64,000 nt of DNA from Prinsepia uniflora (GCA_032719365.1 CM064873.1:36061742-36125741); one strand, 5' to 3'; counted from the first letter of the stretch, positions 33,552 through 46,559 are shown. Numbers and translations are program-made. Notes: generated by a model from the sequence alone, not told the origin.

Positions 33552-36472
33552 TGTAACGACCCGTCCCGGAAATTAAGGTTAAGACGGTGATTAGTTAAGG
33601 GTTAGTGAGCCTAATTGGTGGTTAGTTGGTGACGATAGGTTCGTTAAGGCAGAATGACGATTTTTCCCCTAGGTTGGGCAAAATGTAGACTTTGAGTTCG
33701 GGCGGTCAAAGAGACTTTAACCGATGACTGTGACGTAGTTTGGGACGTCACGAATCCGTAGACAGCTGGTACGCCCGATTCCGACATCCGAGAAGGAAGT
33801 TATGATGTTCGGAAGGTTGAGGGCATTACCGTAATTTGGTGAAACTAGGGGAAAAGTTCACTTTTTGGACGATCGGGTTTGGAGATGTTGACCTAGGATA
33901 GTTAGGTAGATCTCGTCGTCCTGAATTCAACGACAGGGGAAACGTATTCAACGGACTTAGGACGGGCAAGTTACGGGTCTAGAAAGGTTGTTGCAAAATG
34001 GTAAGTTAGGCTTAAAAGGAAAGGTATTTTGGTCTTTTGTACATTGGGATTTGTGCAACAGATAGGGATAAATGGAGGGCTGAGATTGAGCCATTTGGGA
34101 GAGGAGTTGTAGGATGGTGACACGTGTTGGAGGGCTAGAGGATTCTAGGGAAAACGGGTCCAATAATTTGGGTATTGTGATCGTGTACCCGTGTGTGTGT
34201 GTGTGTGTTCAAACCAGAGAAGAACAGAAAACAGAGAGGGAGATTGGGGGAAAATTGGACGGTGGCCGTGGGTGCTGGTGTGTTCTAGTAAGGGAGTGAG
34301 TGACGAGAGATTAAAAGAGAGCTAGTGAGAAGGTTGAGAGGTGCAATGGTCGTGGGTGTGTGCGTTGTGAGCTACGGGAAAACCAGAAGAAACAGAGAAG
34401 AGGTGAGGTGTTTTTGGTGGTGGTGCTGCCGTGTTCGATTAATCGAAGCTGGTGGAGGTGTCCAGAGAACGAAGAAGACTTAGAGGAGTTGTGTTGCCAC
34501 GGTGGAGCTCACGGCGGCGGCCGGAGCACAGGTAATTCCTCATCCTTTTTCAATTGCTCTGTTTTGGCCATGAATCTCAAACCAGAAGTCTTGGCTTTTG
34601 GGAGTGAGTCGACGGTTTTGGTGAGTTGGGTAAAACTCAGTGAGGTTCTAGGAAGAGTTTAAGGTCGACACCGTGACGGGGGGTGATCTGATTGACTGGA
34701 TTGTGAAACAGGGGACTGGTTCGGGTTTTTGTTCGAGCTTAAGTCGACGGGTTGTAGGCTGAGTCGAGATGTCTGAGTGAGGGGAATGGGTAGCTTAGGA
34801 CTGGACGATGAAGCTGGTGAAGAAAGGGAGGAAAAAGGAGACGGGACGGTGGAGAACCGGGAACGCCGGTTCAGTACAGTCGAACAGGTCGACCCGAGGT
34901 AGACGATGACACTGTAGCTGGCGAGTGAGAGCCACGCGCAACCACTTTGGGCGACATGTGGGGGCGTGTGCGGCAGCGGTTGGGGAAACGGTCAACATGG
35001 TTTTTGGTCTAGGTGTTGTGACGAGTCTAATGGAATTGGTTTCGGGTTGTTCGGACGCCGTTTGAAGTTAGTTCCGCGAGGCTAAAGGTTTAGGGTTCTG
35101 GTTCGTTACGTTTAGGACCCGGAGATTTTTGGAAAAAATTAGGTGAATCTTCGTAGACGTGTTAGTAACGTTCTTGGGTGATTGTTGACAGGATCGGGAC
35201 TTCCCGAGGAAGCTGAGGAACGTACGGGAAGTTCGGGACGCGATTGAGGGCTCAGTACTGTGAGTGGACCCCTTTCTCTTAACTTGAGCATGCGTAACTA
35301 ATTTTCATTACTTGTTTTATGGTTTTAGTCACGATTCTATGTTTATCGAATATGCTTTGTTGGTTTTGCATAATTGCACGTTTTTCGAGAAAGTTCGGTT
35401 TTCCGCACGTTTTACGAGAAAAGTGTGATTTCTGAACATGATGCTATGGATTTGGGATTTCAATGGATAAGTGGTTAAAGGGATTTTGAAACATGACTTG
35501 GTGATTAAAGGGTTTCGGTTTTGAAATCAGCTTTCGAAAAACGGGATTGATTTTAATGTTGAAAAGTGAATTTCCAGATTTGGGTTCGGAATGACGGTTC
35601 TGGACACCGGAAGGGCTTCGGTCCAGTGATTTCGGATTCGGGTTTGGAAGTGGATTCAAAAATGGTTTTCAAATGGTTTTGATTGGATTTTCTGGATCTG
35701 GTTATTGGGTTTAAAGACCCGGATTATATTTGACGGGGGACGGGCCCGGATTGAGTTTAAAGACTCTGGAGTTTAAAGACTCGGATATATTGATATTTCC
35801 CCCGTAGGCCTGTTGAGTTTAAAGACTCGGGAGTTTAAAGACTCGGATATTATTGAGGCCTGGATTGAGTTTAAAGACTCGGGAGTTTAAAGACTCGGAT
35901 AGGTCTAGCAGGTTTGATCGAATAATGATTGGTTGAGACTTATGTTTTATTATACGGCTTTATGATGAGGCCTGATATGATTTCCATGACTGTTTTTATA
36001 ATGATTCTGCAAAGGTTTTTATGATGATCTTTACGTGATTTATGATTTTTTTTAGTAACTGGGTTATGCATGTGATTTCAAAACGGAGGGCTAAACCCTG
36101 GTTTTATTATAAAGTGGTTTTTGGAAATTCTTTTATTATTTCTGGTCCACTCACACTTTCTGTTTTAAATTGCCCTCCAGGTCGTGGAGCTAGCGCGGGG
36201 TTTTGACGTCGAGGTAGCGTCGGAGGCATAGAAGTTACTTGAGCGACCCTAGAGTACTTTAGATTTTCCGTTGTGCGTGTATTGAGTTTATCGGTTTTCT
36301 TTCTTTTGTATTTGGTACTATGCTCTGTAAACTTTAACTTCGGGATGTTTTATATAGTTCTCCTGCGTCTGACAGTGTTACTTTAGTGCTTTACGTTGGT
36401 GTTGTGTCGGGGTGTCAGACGGGAGCAGGGTTTACCTCGGTTTTCGTGGTGAAACCAGGGTGGGTCCTGACA
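33552..36472 (+). repeat. 3' LTR of the TR-GAG element, chimeric
   Basis: 2921 bp. About the first 250 bp match the 5' LTR closely; after about 33830 the sequence diverges and becomes like the LTRs of the chromodomain element at 36959-46559. TGTGAGTGGAC is at 35259-35269, a TTTAAAGACTC hairpin array at 35705-35900, GTCCACTCACA at 36145-36155. A short TG run lies at 34191-34208. Confidence 0.85.
35705..35900 (+). repeat. GAGTTTAAAGACTC / GGGTTTAAAGACCC array
   Basis: Repeated dyads of two forms, GGGTTTAAAGACCC and GAGTTTAAAGACTC, often doubled as GAGTTTAAAGACTCGG. Arms change together (GGGT with ACCC, GAGT with ACTC). The same array is at about 37557-37790, 44145-44375 and 55298-55425. Confidence 0.9.
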
Positions 36473-36958
36473 GTGATTGTGATAGTTTTCTAGGTATCTG
36501 AAGCTAAGGATGTTCCCAAATGGCTGATGCTCGTGTTATGTGTGTTCCTAAGCAGCATAAGGTAGGGGTATTCCCAGAAGGCTGATGCTCGGGGTATCTT
36601 TGTCCCCAGGAAACTGAAACTAGGGGTGTTCCCAAACAACTGATGCTCAGGTCTATTGTTGGTGGCTTATGCGTAGTACTGATGTGATTATGTGATTGAT
36701 TGTGCACTTGTGAGTAGTGCTAATATTGTGATCTTGTGGTGGATGTCTATGAACTTGTGAGTACTGTTGTTTGATTATTATGATTGATATTTGCGTACTG
36801 GTGACTAGTATTGTTGTTGATGGTCATTGTGACTGATTTGATGTCGATGGTTTTGTCTAGATGTTTTACATGATTTGGTGAAATGAATTTTGGGAAAATT
36901 TGGGCCTCGAGCTTTTGATGATTTGAAATCCGGTTCTTCATGTTTTACTCTATGCATG

Positions 36959-39900
36959 TGACAGGACCCACCCCGATTATCGCCTCGATAATCGGGAAGC
37001 ATCCTGCTCCCGTCTGATAATCGAATCCAAAATACCGGAAAACTAAATAATATTGCATCACACCCGTTGTCAGACCAGGGAGATTAAACAAATACCTCTG
37101 ACTGGACGTCAAGTCCACAGTTTCACAGAGCATAAAATTACAAAACAGGTTAAAGAACAAATCCTACTATGTGAACTAACTACTCCGCAACGGAAAACTT
37201 TATGCCTCCGCCTCTGCCTCGGCGCTTGCCCCCGCACTTGTACCACGACCTGGAGGGAATTTAAAACAACAAAGTGTGAGTGGACCGAAACATAAGTTTT
37301 ACAGGAAAACAGTTTTCGAAATCGGTTTCGCCCTCCAGTTTTGTAACACGCATGCATAACCGAATATTCAAAAATCGCGTATTAAACCTTTGAAAACTCT
37401 TTTTCTGAAACACATGAAAAACGTTACAGAGATTCGTTATAAATCATGTAAAACAACTTAATATTACCAGAATCCAGAAACCGTCATTTTGCAACATCAA
37501 TTGCACAAATCAAGTATAAAGTGAATCAATAATCACAATTATGTCGTTGGATCCATCCGAGTCTTTAAACTCAATATCAGGCCTTCCCGGGATATCAACG
37601 AGTCTTTAAACTCAAAATATGATCAATAGGCCTCGGGGGTATCACAATAATCGAGTCTTTAAACTCACGAGTCTTTAAACTCAATCCGGGTTTTTTAAAC
37701 CCAATTTTTGGGCCCGCCCCCGTCATCAATAAACCGGGTCTTTAAACCCAAAACCAGATCCAACAATTAACCGGGTCTTTAAACCCAAAACCGTTTTTAA
37801 ACACAATAAACCAGGATTCATCATAAACCGTTTTCCAACATCATTCCGAAATCATATCTCGTCATAATAGGACTTATGTCCGAATTCACATGCAATTTCC
37901 AAAACATGCAATTTCCGAAATCACTTCACCATTATAATCAAATCATCATAAATTCGTAACATGCATAATCATATCCAGATACTTCATCAAAAACATCACG
38001 CATGCATAAGCGAAAACCGTAACCTCGAAATGCGTGAAATACGATAAATATCTCGAAAAGCGTGTAAACACGTAAAATCGAAATATCATCTCACCATCAT
38101 AAAATCATATGCAAAACCATAAGATAAACAAGTAAAATAGTCATGCATGCCCAGTTTAGAAATCGAAAAGTCCACTCACAGTTTTAGGACGCGTCAATCG
38201 CGTCCCGCGCGCTCCTCCGTAGCTTCGGAAGTGTCCGGGCCTGTATAAACGTACAAGAAGGGTTACAAACATCCTCAAATAGCTCGTATGATTTTTCCCT
38301 AATTTTCCGGATTTTTCGACAAAATAAACCTTAAGGACCTAAACTTCCGAGCTCCCGAACGACTCCCGATCGACTCGAACTCTAAAGATCAAATGTTAAT
38401 TAGATTGAAGGGATTAAATCTCATGTTGACCGTGATCGGAGGTGACATCACACGCGCCGTCACGCGCCGCCCAAAGTGGCTGCGCGTGAAGGCCACGCGC
38501 CAAGCTACAGTGTCTTCTCCCTCCCCGAACAGCCTGCTAAACGGGTCTGATACCCGCGACTCAACCCGATCAGTTAGCCCTCAATTGTCAATCAATTCTT
38601 CCCGTTTTCAATCCTCTCACCTTCTCTAATCCATTAATTTTAGGTCTGTATTGATGATTAACCTCGATTGTCCCTAAATCGATTCAACCCAGACTCGAAC
38701 AGACGAACAGGTCGTCACTCAGAACTCACCCAAACCAGTGCCACTATCAAATTAACTTCACCAGCAGCTTAAGGGAACCTAGATGAACCAAAACATCCAA
38801 CCAATTAACCCCAAACTAACCTGGAAGTCGTCGTCCTCAAGCTCGACAATACTCAGAACAAGGGAACTTAGTTCTTGGCCAATTCGTGAGTGACGTCCTT
38901 CGAAATCGATGTGGTTGGTTTCCTTTTGCTCCCAGAAGACTAGAACGGCCCTTAGTTTAGCTCGAATGTCCCCACGATTTGATCTTCGATTTTTCCCTCC
39001 ACTGGTTTTTCCTTCGAACTGGAACTTGGGTTCCTGGGCAAAACGGGCTCCAATCTCTACAACTCTAGCACCGTCGTGTTTCTGTCACTCCCAGAAGTCT
39101 CCCTATGTGTTTAGTTTTGCCTCAAAGCCCGTAGGAATTGAACTCTGAGTTTCCCCACAAAAACCCGAAACTGTTTCCTCGCGGTTTCTCTCAATCTCTC
39201 TCAGTCTCTCCTCAGCAGAATGATCGCAAATGAGCTCCCAGACTCAAAGGCAATCAGATAATCGATCAAAGCGGCCAGCAACCCGTGGGAAACCGTCTGA
39301 TTCCTATCTGAAAATTGTTTCCCGCACGCTAAAACCATGTCCATTTTCTAATCTCTCCCGTGCACTGAGCACTGATCGGTCGACCATGTGTGCCTCCCAC
39401 TGCCTCAATTCTCATAAACTAAACCCACTCACCAGTCCACTAGCTATAAACAATTTGAACGCACAAAACACCACGGAACGGCCGTGTGCTCTGCTTTTCA
39501 CGGTGGTGCTACAGTAACCGCCATGAAATGACCAAAATGCCCCTATGTGCAATAATTACCAAAATGCCCTCCAACTTCCGTGACCCGTAACTCGGTCACC
39601 CGATGTCCGTTTCACGCGTGCCGCCTGACGTTGTACTCGGGACCTCGAGACGAACCTAACGGTCTTCGAATCATGTGAAAACCAATTGTCCAACAAAAAG
39701 TCAACTTTTTCCCATATAACGTCCAAATTACGATAATGCCACTGGACTTCCGAACATCATAACTTTCACCCTGTACGTCCGAATCGGACGTGCTTCCTTT
39801 CTATGAACTCGTGACGTCCCAAACTACGTCACGGTCATCGCTCAACGTCCGTTCGACCCCCCGATCAAAAAGTCAACAAATTAACCATACGAATCACAAG

Positions 39901-39964
39901 GGTAAAAACGTCATTTTATTCATTATTTACAATATTACATTTTTCGAATTTCCGGGGCGTTACA
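36959..39964 (-). repeat. 3' LTR of the chromovirus element (left)
   Basis: TGACAGGACCC to GGGGCGTTACA. TGTGAGTGGAC 37275-37285, TTTAAACTC array 37557-37790, GTCCACTCACA 38170-38180, GC hairpin 38482-38500. Confidence 0.95.
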
Positions 39965-39993
39965 ATCTCCCCCCCCCCCCCCCCCCCCCTTAA
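39965..39993 (-). other. Polypurine tract with a run of 21 G
   Basis: The plus strand has 21 C at 39969-39989, so the element's polypurine tract is TTAA, then 21 G, then AGAT. The hairpin GAAATTTCG-GGA-CGAAATTTC (39994-40014, minus reading) lies next to it. The exact length may be a sequencing artefact. Confidence 0.85.
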
Positions 39994-40012
39994 GAAATTT
40001 CGTCCCGAAATT

Positions 40013-43000
40013 TCAAGGAAACAAGTAGGGGAACTGTCCTCGCATCTGCGCCTCGGGTTCCCATGTGGCTTCCTCCACATTCTGGTTCCTCCAGAGAACG
40101 GTCTTCCGATGTAGTACTTTATCCTTTCGGTTTAAAATCTGCACCGGCTGTTCTTCGAAACTCAAATCCTCTTGGAGTTCAATGGGCTGTTCCTCCAGTA
40201 CATGAGATGCGTCGAACACGTATTTCCGCAACATCGACACGGAGAAAACATCGTGGACCTTTGAAAGCTCTGGCGGTAGTGCCAACCTGTAGGCCACCGG
40301 GCCAATCCTCTCAGTGATCTCATAAGGTCCGATGTAACGAGGGCTCAACTTCCCTCGCCTGCCAAATCTCACTACACCGTTCCAAGGGGACAGTTTCAAA
40401 AATACCCGATCTCCAACCGCAAACTCAAGATCTCGAATCCGATGGTCCACATAGCTCTTTTGTCTGTCCTGGGATGCCTTGAGCCAATCTCTGATGAGTT
40501 TGACCTTCTTGGTTGTCAGTTCCACCAATTCGGATTTAGTCAGCTTCCTTTCACCCACATCCGTCCAACACAACGGAGTTCTGCACTGTCGTCCGTACAA
40601 GGCTTCGTAAGGAGCCATCCCAATGCTCGCCTGATAGTTGTTATTGTAGGCAAATTCCATCAAGGCTAGATGTGACTCCCAAGTGTCCTGAAATTGCAAA
40701 ACGCAGGCTCGCATCATATCCTCCAATGTCTGGATGGTCCGCTCAGACTGGCCGTCAGTCTGAGGATGAAATGCCGTACTGAAACGAAGTTTCGCCCCAA
40801 AGGCTTCCTGTAGACTCTGCCAAAACTGAGAAGTAAACCTCGGGTCTCTGTCAGAAACTATTGATTCTGGAGTACCGTGCAACCGGATGATTTCATCAAT
40901 AAATAACTGAGCCAACTGTGACATCCCGAAGTTCTCTCGCACCGGCAAGAAATGAGCTGATTTCGTAAGCCTGTCCACAATCACCCAAACTCCATCGTGA
41001 CCTCTGGGTGTCCTAGGAAGTCCAAACACAAAATCCATCGTTAGGTGATCCCATTTCCATTTCGGGATAGGTAGTGGTTGCAAGGCTCCATAAGGTCGTT
41101 GTCTCTCAGCCTTCACTTGCTGGCAAATCAGACACCTGCTGACAAACTCGGCAATCTCCCGTTTCATACCCGGCCACCAGTAGTGTTCCCGCAAGGTACG
41201 ATACATCTTGGTCCCACCAGGATGCATCGCGTAGGCCGAACTATGAGCCTCGTCCAAGATCTCCTTCTTCAGTGCCTCAACGTCGGGCACACACAACCGT
41301 CCTTCTTTTAGCAAAGCTCCATCCTCCCTGACTGTGAAATCTAGCCGCTCACCGGCTTCCACTTTAATCCGAAGTACACACGAGACAGGATCTTGAGATT
41401 GAGCCTCAACGATCCGATCGATTAATGACCATAACGGGTCCTAAAGGCTGTCTTGGGTACATCCTCATCCTTAACCTGCAACTGATGATACCCAGAACGA
41501 AGATCAATTTTGGAGAAGTACTGCGCTCCTCGTAGCTGATCGAACAAATCATCGATCCGAGACAACGGGGTATTTGTTCCTGACTGTTACTTTATTCAGT
41601 TGCCTGTAATCGATGCAGAGTCTCAACTCCCATCCTTTTTCTTCAAAAACAACACCGGGGCTCCCCAGGGGGATACACTCGATCGAATAAATCCCATCTC
41701 AAGTAATTCTTGTAACTGCGCCTTCAGTTCTTTCAACTCAGCTGGCGCCATACGATACGGTGTCTGAGAGATAGGTTGCGTACCTGGAACCAGATCAATA
41801 GTGAACTCGACATCTCGATGTGGTGGCAATCCCGGTAGATCCTCCGGAAAGACATCCGGGAACTCCCGTACTATCGGTATATCCTCCACCCTCAATGGTG
41901 CAACTCGTGAGTCCAACACTTGAGCTAAGTATCCCTGGCACCCTTTCCTCAACAACTTACTTGCCTTCAGGGCTGAAATCACTCCGACAGGAGTTGCTCG
42001 TTGTATTCCCTGAAAGGTGGTTTCCGGTAACCCAGGGCTCCGAAAAGTAACCTTCTTATCGACACATTCGATAGAAGCATGATGGAGCGTCAACTAATCC
42101 ATTCCCAAAATGACATCAAAGTCGTACAAGTCCAAGAGTATCAAATCTGCTACCAAACCAACATCACCTACCATTACGGGACACGCCCGCAACACTTGAT
42201 TTACCACAAACACATCTCCGGTGGGTGTACTCACACCCAAGTCACAGTCCAAGGCGGACACCTCTCTACCCGCCAACAATTCACAGTCCCGTGATATAAA
42301 TGAATGAGTAGCTCCGGGATCAATTAAAGCACAAACATCATGCCCAAAGATCGTGAGTGTACCTGTCACAACACCAGGTGCTGCCCTGGCCTCCTGCTGC
42401 GTAACAGCAAAAACTCGGGCATGTGGTCCACCTGCTCACCCACGGCCCCGGCCCCTTTGTCCATTAGCTGCTCCAGCACCACCTCCTCTAGTACTCCCAG
42501 TTCCAGAAATTACAGCTGTGCTCTGTCCCTGCTCTGCTCCACCCCGACCTGCGCCACCACCCTGTGGGAAAGATGGACACTCCCTCCCATAGTGGCCCCA
42601 CTCGCCACAGAAGAAACAGATAACACTGGAAGCATCGCGAGCAAAACCACCACCCTACCGTCCTGTGGAAGCAACTGAAGTCGCGCTCGCCTGCGGAGCA
42701 GTCTGAGCCCTAGGCGTTCGGAATCCGAGACTCTGATAGTTACCAGGCCTGCCATAACGATCATTGCCTGCAGATGAGGCTCCACCATAACGTCCTTTCT
42801 TCGGGGCTCTCTGACCATACGATCCAGGATATGAACGCTCTCGACGTTGTCCACCACCAGAGTATTGTGGACGTGTCGGGAGACTGGCCTCAACCCGCAC
42901 TGCGGCATCAGACAACTCCCTGAGAGTAGCAAAAGCTCCAGCCGTCACAATGGCCCGTTTCTCACCCCGTAGGCCAAGCTCAAACCTACGACATTTCTCA

Positions 43001-43443
43001 GCCTCAGTAGACACAAAGGTAGGAGCAAAACGGGCTAGCATCTGAAACTTCTGCTCATACTCAGCTACCGACATGCTCCCCTATTGGAACTGCAGAAACT
43101 CGGTCTCCCTAGCATCACGGAATGAACGAGGATAATACTGATCCAGAAACCGTTCGCGAAAGGTCTCCCAAGTCACTGTACGAGCATCCCAACCCGACAA
43201 CTCCAGAGTGTACCACCACTCATAAGCAGATCCATTAAGCAAAAAGGTAGCCAATGCAACTTGCTCCTCAGGAGGACAGTGCATCAGAGCAAAAATCCGC
43301 TCGAACCGAGAAATCCAACGGTGAGTATCCTCGGGATCCGCTCCAATACTAAACACCGTAGCCCCAAGACGCTGGGCTCGCTCGATCGAAGCATTCTCGG
43401 CATCACTATCAGGTCGTGGAGGGGGTTCGCGTCGCGAAGGCAT
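40013..43443 (-). pseudogene. Gag-pol polyprotein, broken: gag, protease, RT start, integrase, chromodomain
   Basis: Gag starts at the ATG at 43441-43443 (MPSRREPPPR). It has the same WW...FRERFLDQYYP domain as the gag at 30326 and a CCHC knuckle at 42577-42618. Protease (LIDPGATHSFIS) and the RT lead-in follow in the same frame. In-frame stops at 43081 (Q to TAG), 42655 (TAG), 42094 (W to TAG) and 41623 (W to TGA), plus a frameshift near 41575, break it. RT reaches the TAFRTRYGH block and then jumps at about 41430 into the sequence before integrase, so the YxDD catalytic part and RNase H are deleted. The integrase section 41362-40013 is open for 449 residues: HHCC zinc region, catalytic D (LTMDFVFGLP), D (SDRDPRF), E (QTLEDMM), a GPY-type block and a C-terminal chromodomain (VLWRNQNVEEATWEPE), which guides insertion to chromatin. 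Confidence 0.93.
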
Positions 43444-43527
43444 GGCCGATGTCCTTCTCTGAAAGAGGCATAAGTTAATACAATAATCAAGGCACACCCG
43501 AGTTCCAGACACGAATCGTAAACCTAG

Positions 43528-43539
43528 ACTCTGATACCA
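43528..43539 (-). other. Primer-binding site of the chromovirus element
   Basis: The minus strand reads TGGTATCAGAGT, two bases from the LTR end at 43542, complementary to tRNA-iMet with one change. Confidence 0.92.
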
Positions 43540-43541
43540 AT

Positions 43542-46500
43542 TGACAGGACCCACCCCGATTATCGCCTCGATAATCAGGAAGCATCCTGCTCCCGTCTGA
43601 CAATCGAATCCAAAAGACCAGAAAACTAAATAATATTACATCACACCCGTTGTCAGACCAGGGAGATTAAAAAAATACATCCGACTGGACGTCAAGTCCA
43701 CAGTTTCACAGAGCATAAAATTACAAAACAGGTTAAAGAACAAATCCTACTATGTGAACTAACTACTCCGCAACGGAAAACTTTATGCCTCCGCCTCTGC
43801 CTCGGCGCTTGCCCCCGCACTTGTACCACGACCTGGAGGGAATTTAAAATAACAAAGTGTGAGTGGACCGAAACATAAGTTTTACAGGAAAACAGTTTTC
43901 GAAATCGGTTTCGCCCTCCAGTTTTGTAACACGCATGCATAACCGAATATTCAAAAATCGCGTATTAACCCTTTGAAAACTCTTTTTCTGAAACACATGA
44001 AAAACGTTACAGAGATTCGTTATAACTCATGTAAAACAACTTAATATTACCAGAATCCAGAAACCGTCATTTTGCAACATCAATTGCACAAATCAAGTAA
44101 AAAGTGAATCAATAATCACAATTATGCCGTTGGATCCATCCGAGACTTTAAACTCAATATCAGGCCTTCCTGGGATATCAACGAGTCTTTAAACTCAAAA
44201 CATGATCAATAGGCCTCGGGGGTATCACAATAATCGAGTCTTTAAACTCACGAGTCTTTAAACTCAATCCGGGTTTTTTAAACCCAATTTTTGGGCCCGC
44301 CCCCGTCATCAATAAACCGGGTCTTTAAACCCAAAACCAGATCCAACAATTAACCGGGTCTTTAAACCCAAAACCATTTTTAAACACAATAAACCAGGAT
44401 TCATCATAAACAGTTTTCCAACATCATTCCGAAATCATATCTCGTCATAATAGGACTTATGTCCGAATTCACATGCAATTTCCAAAACATGCAATTTCCG
44501 AAATCACTTCACCATTATAATCAAATCATCATAAATTCGTAACATGCATAATCATATCCAGATACTTCATCAAAAACATCACGCATGCATAAGCGAAAAC
44601 CGTAACCTCGAAATGCGTGAAATACGATAAATATCTCGAAAAGCGTGAAAACACGTAAAATCGAAATATCATCTCACCATCATAAAATCATATGCAAAAC
44701 CATAAGATAAACAAGTAAAATAGTCATGCATGCCCAGTTTAGAAATCAAAAAGTCCACTCACAGTTTTAGGACGCGTCAATCGCGTCCCGCGCGCTCCTC
44801 CGTAGCTTCGGAAGTGTCCGAGCCTGTATAAACGTACAAGAAGGGTTACAAACATCCTCAAATAGCTCGTATGATTTTTCCCTAATTTTTCGAATTTTTT
44901 GACCAAAATAAACCTTAAGGACCTAAACTTCCGAGCTCCCGAAATTATCCCGAACGACTCCCGATCGACTCGAACTCTGAAGATAAAATGTTAATTAGAT
45001 TGAAGGGATTAAATATCATGTTGACTGTGATCGGAGGTGACATCACACGCGCCGTCACGCGCCGCCCAAAGTGGCTGCGCGTGAAGGCCACGCGCCAAGC
45101 TACAGTGTCTTCTCCCTCCCCCGAACAGCCTGCTAAACGGGTCTGATACCCGCGACTCAACCCGATCAGTTAGCCCTCAATTCTCAATCAATTCTTCCCG
45201 TTTTCAATCCTCTCACCTTCTCTAATCCATTAATTTTAGGTCTGTATTGATGATTAACCTCGACTGTCCCTAAATCGATTCAACCCAGACTCGAACAGAC
45301 GAACAGGTCGTCACTCAGAACTCACCCAAACCAGTGCCACTATCAAATTAACTTCACCAGTAGCTTAAGGGAACCTAGACGAACCAAAACATCCAACCAA
45401 TTAACCCCAAACTAACCTGGAAGTCGTCGTCCTCAAGCTCGACAATACTGAGAACCAGGGAACTCAGTTATTGGCCAATTCGTGAGTGACGTCCTTCGAA
45501 ATCGATGTGGTTGGTTTCCTTTTGCTCCCAGAAGACTAGAACGGCACTTAGTTTAGCTCGAATGTCCCCACGATTTGATCTTCGATTTTTCCCTCCACTG
45601 GTTTTTCCTTCGAACTGGAACTTGGGTTCCTGGGCAAAACGGGCTCCAATCTCTACAACTCTAGCACCGTCGTGTTTCTGTCACTCCCAGAAGTCTCCCT
45701 ATGTGTTTAGTTTTGCCTCAAAGCCCGTAGGAATTGAACTCTGAGTTTCCCCACAAAAACCCGAAACTGTTTCCTCGCGGTTTCTCTCAATCTCTCTCAG
45801 TCTCTCCTCCGCAGAATGATCCCAAATGAGCTCCCAGACTCAAAGGCAATCAGATAATCGATCAAAGCGGCCAGCAACCCGTGGGAAACCGTCTGATTCC
45901 TCTCTGAAAATTATTTCCCGCACGCTGAAACCATGGCCATTTTCTAATCTCTCTCGTGCACTGAGCACTGATCGGTCGACCATGTGTGCCTCCCACTGCC
46001 TCAATTCTCATAAACTAAACCCACTCACCAGTCCACTAGCTATAAACAATTTGAACGCACAAAACACCACGGCACGGCCGTGTGCTCTGTTTTTCACGGT
46101 GGTGCTACAGTAACCGCCGTGAAATGACCAAAATGCCCCTATGTGCAATAATTACCAAAATGCCCTCCAACTTCCGTGACCCGTAACTCGGTCACCCGAT
46201 GTCTGTTTCACGCGTGCCGCCTGACGTTGTACTTGGGACCTCGAGACGAACCAAACGGTCTTCGAATCATGTGAAAACCAATTGTCCAACAAAAGTCAAC
46301 TTTTTCCCATATAACGTCCAAATTACGATAATGCCCCTGGACTTCCAAACATCATAACATTCACCCTGTACGTCCGAATCGGACGTGCCTCCTGTCTATG
46401 AACTCGTGACGTCCCAAACTACGTCACGGTCATCGCTCAACGTCCGTTCGACCCCCCGATCAAAAAGTCAACAAATTGACCATACGAATCACAAGGGTAA

Positions 46501-46559
46501 AAACGTCATTTTATTCATTATTTACAATATTACATTTTTCAAATTTCCGGGGCGTTACA
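43542..46559 (-). repeat. 5' LTR of the chromovirus element (right)
   Basis: 3018 bp. TGTGAGTGGAC 43858-43868, TTTAAACTC array about 44145-44375, GTCCACTCACA 44753-44763, GC hairpin 45077-45095. Differences from the left LTR are scattered single bases, mostly C/T or G/A, and one indel of about 10 bp near 44940. Confidence 0.95.

Larger units (their letters stand above)
27007..36472 (+). mobile_element. Gag-only LTR retrotransposon (TR-GAG)
   Basis: It begins TGTAACGACCCGTCCC at 27007 and ends GGGTCCTGACA at 36472, between perfect duplications GTGAT (27002-27006 and 36473-36477). The order is 5' LTR, primer site, an intact gag frame, 2.37 kb of non-coding interior, polypurine tract, 3' LTR. 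No protease, RT or integrase is present, which fits the published TR-GAG class of non-autonomous elements. Its interior after gag matches the LARD interior. The two LTRs agree only in their first roughly 250 bp, which is abnormal. Confidence 0.9.
36959..46559 (-). mobile_element. Chromovirus-type LTR retrotransposon with broken gag-pol
   Basis: LTRs at 36959-39964 (3006 bp) and 43542-46559 (3018 bp) differ at few sites. The site duplication is perfect: GCATG at 36954-36958 and 46560-46564. The order on the minus strand is 5' LTR (right), primer site, gag, protease, RT start, a deletion, integrase, chromodomain, polypurine tract, 3' LTR. The 3.58-kb interior is about 1 kb or more short of a full chromovirus because the RT catalytic region and RNase H are missing. 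It is a non-autonomous or dead copy. Confidence 0.95.

Noticed and set aside
35705..35900. CRISPR-like spaced repeats
   Set aside because: The units are hairpin tandem repeats inside a plant LTR; spacing is irregular and there is no cas context.
42340..42678. Plus-strand frame over the gag-protease junction
   Set aside because: Shadow of the minus-strand polyprotein.
43444..43554. Upstream extension of the broken gag
   Set aside because: It would start inside the LTR and cross the primer site; the ATG at 43441-43443 aligns with the start of the intact gag.
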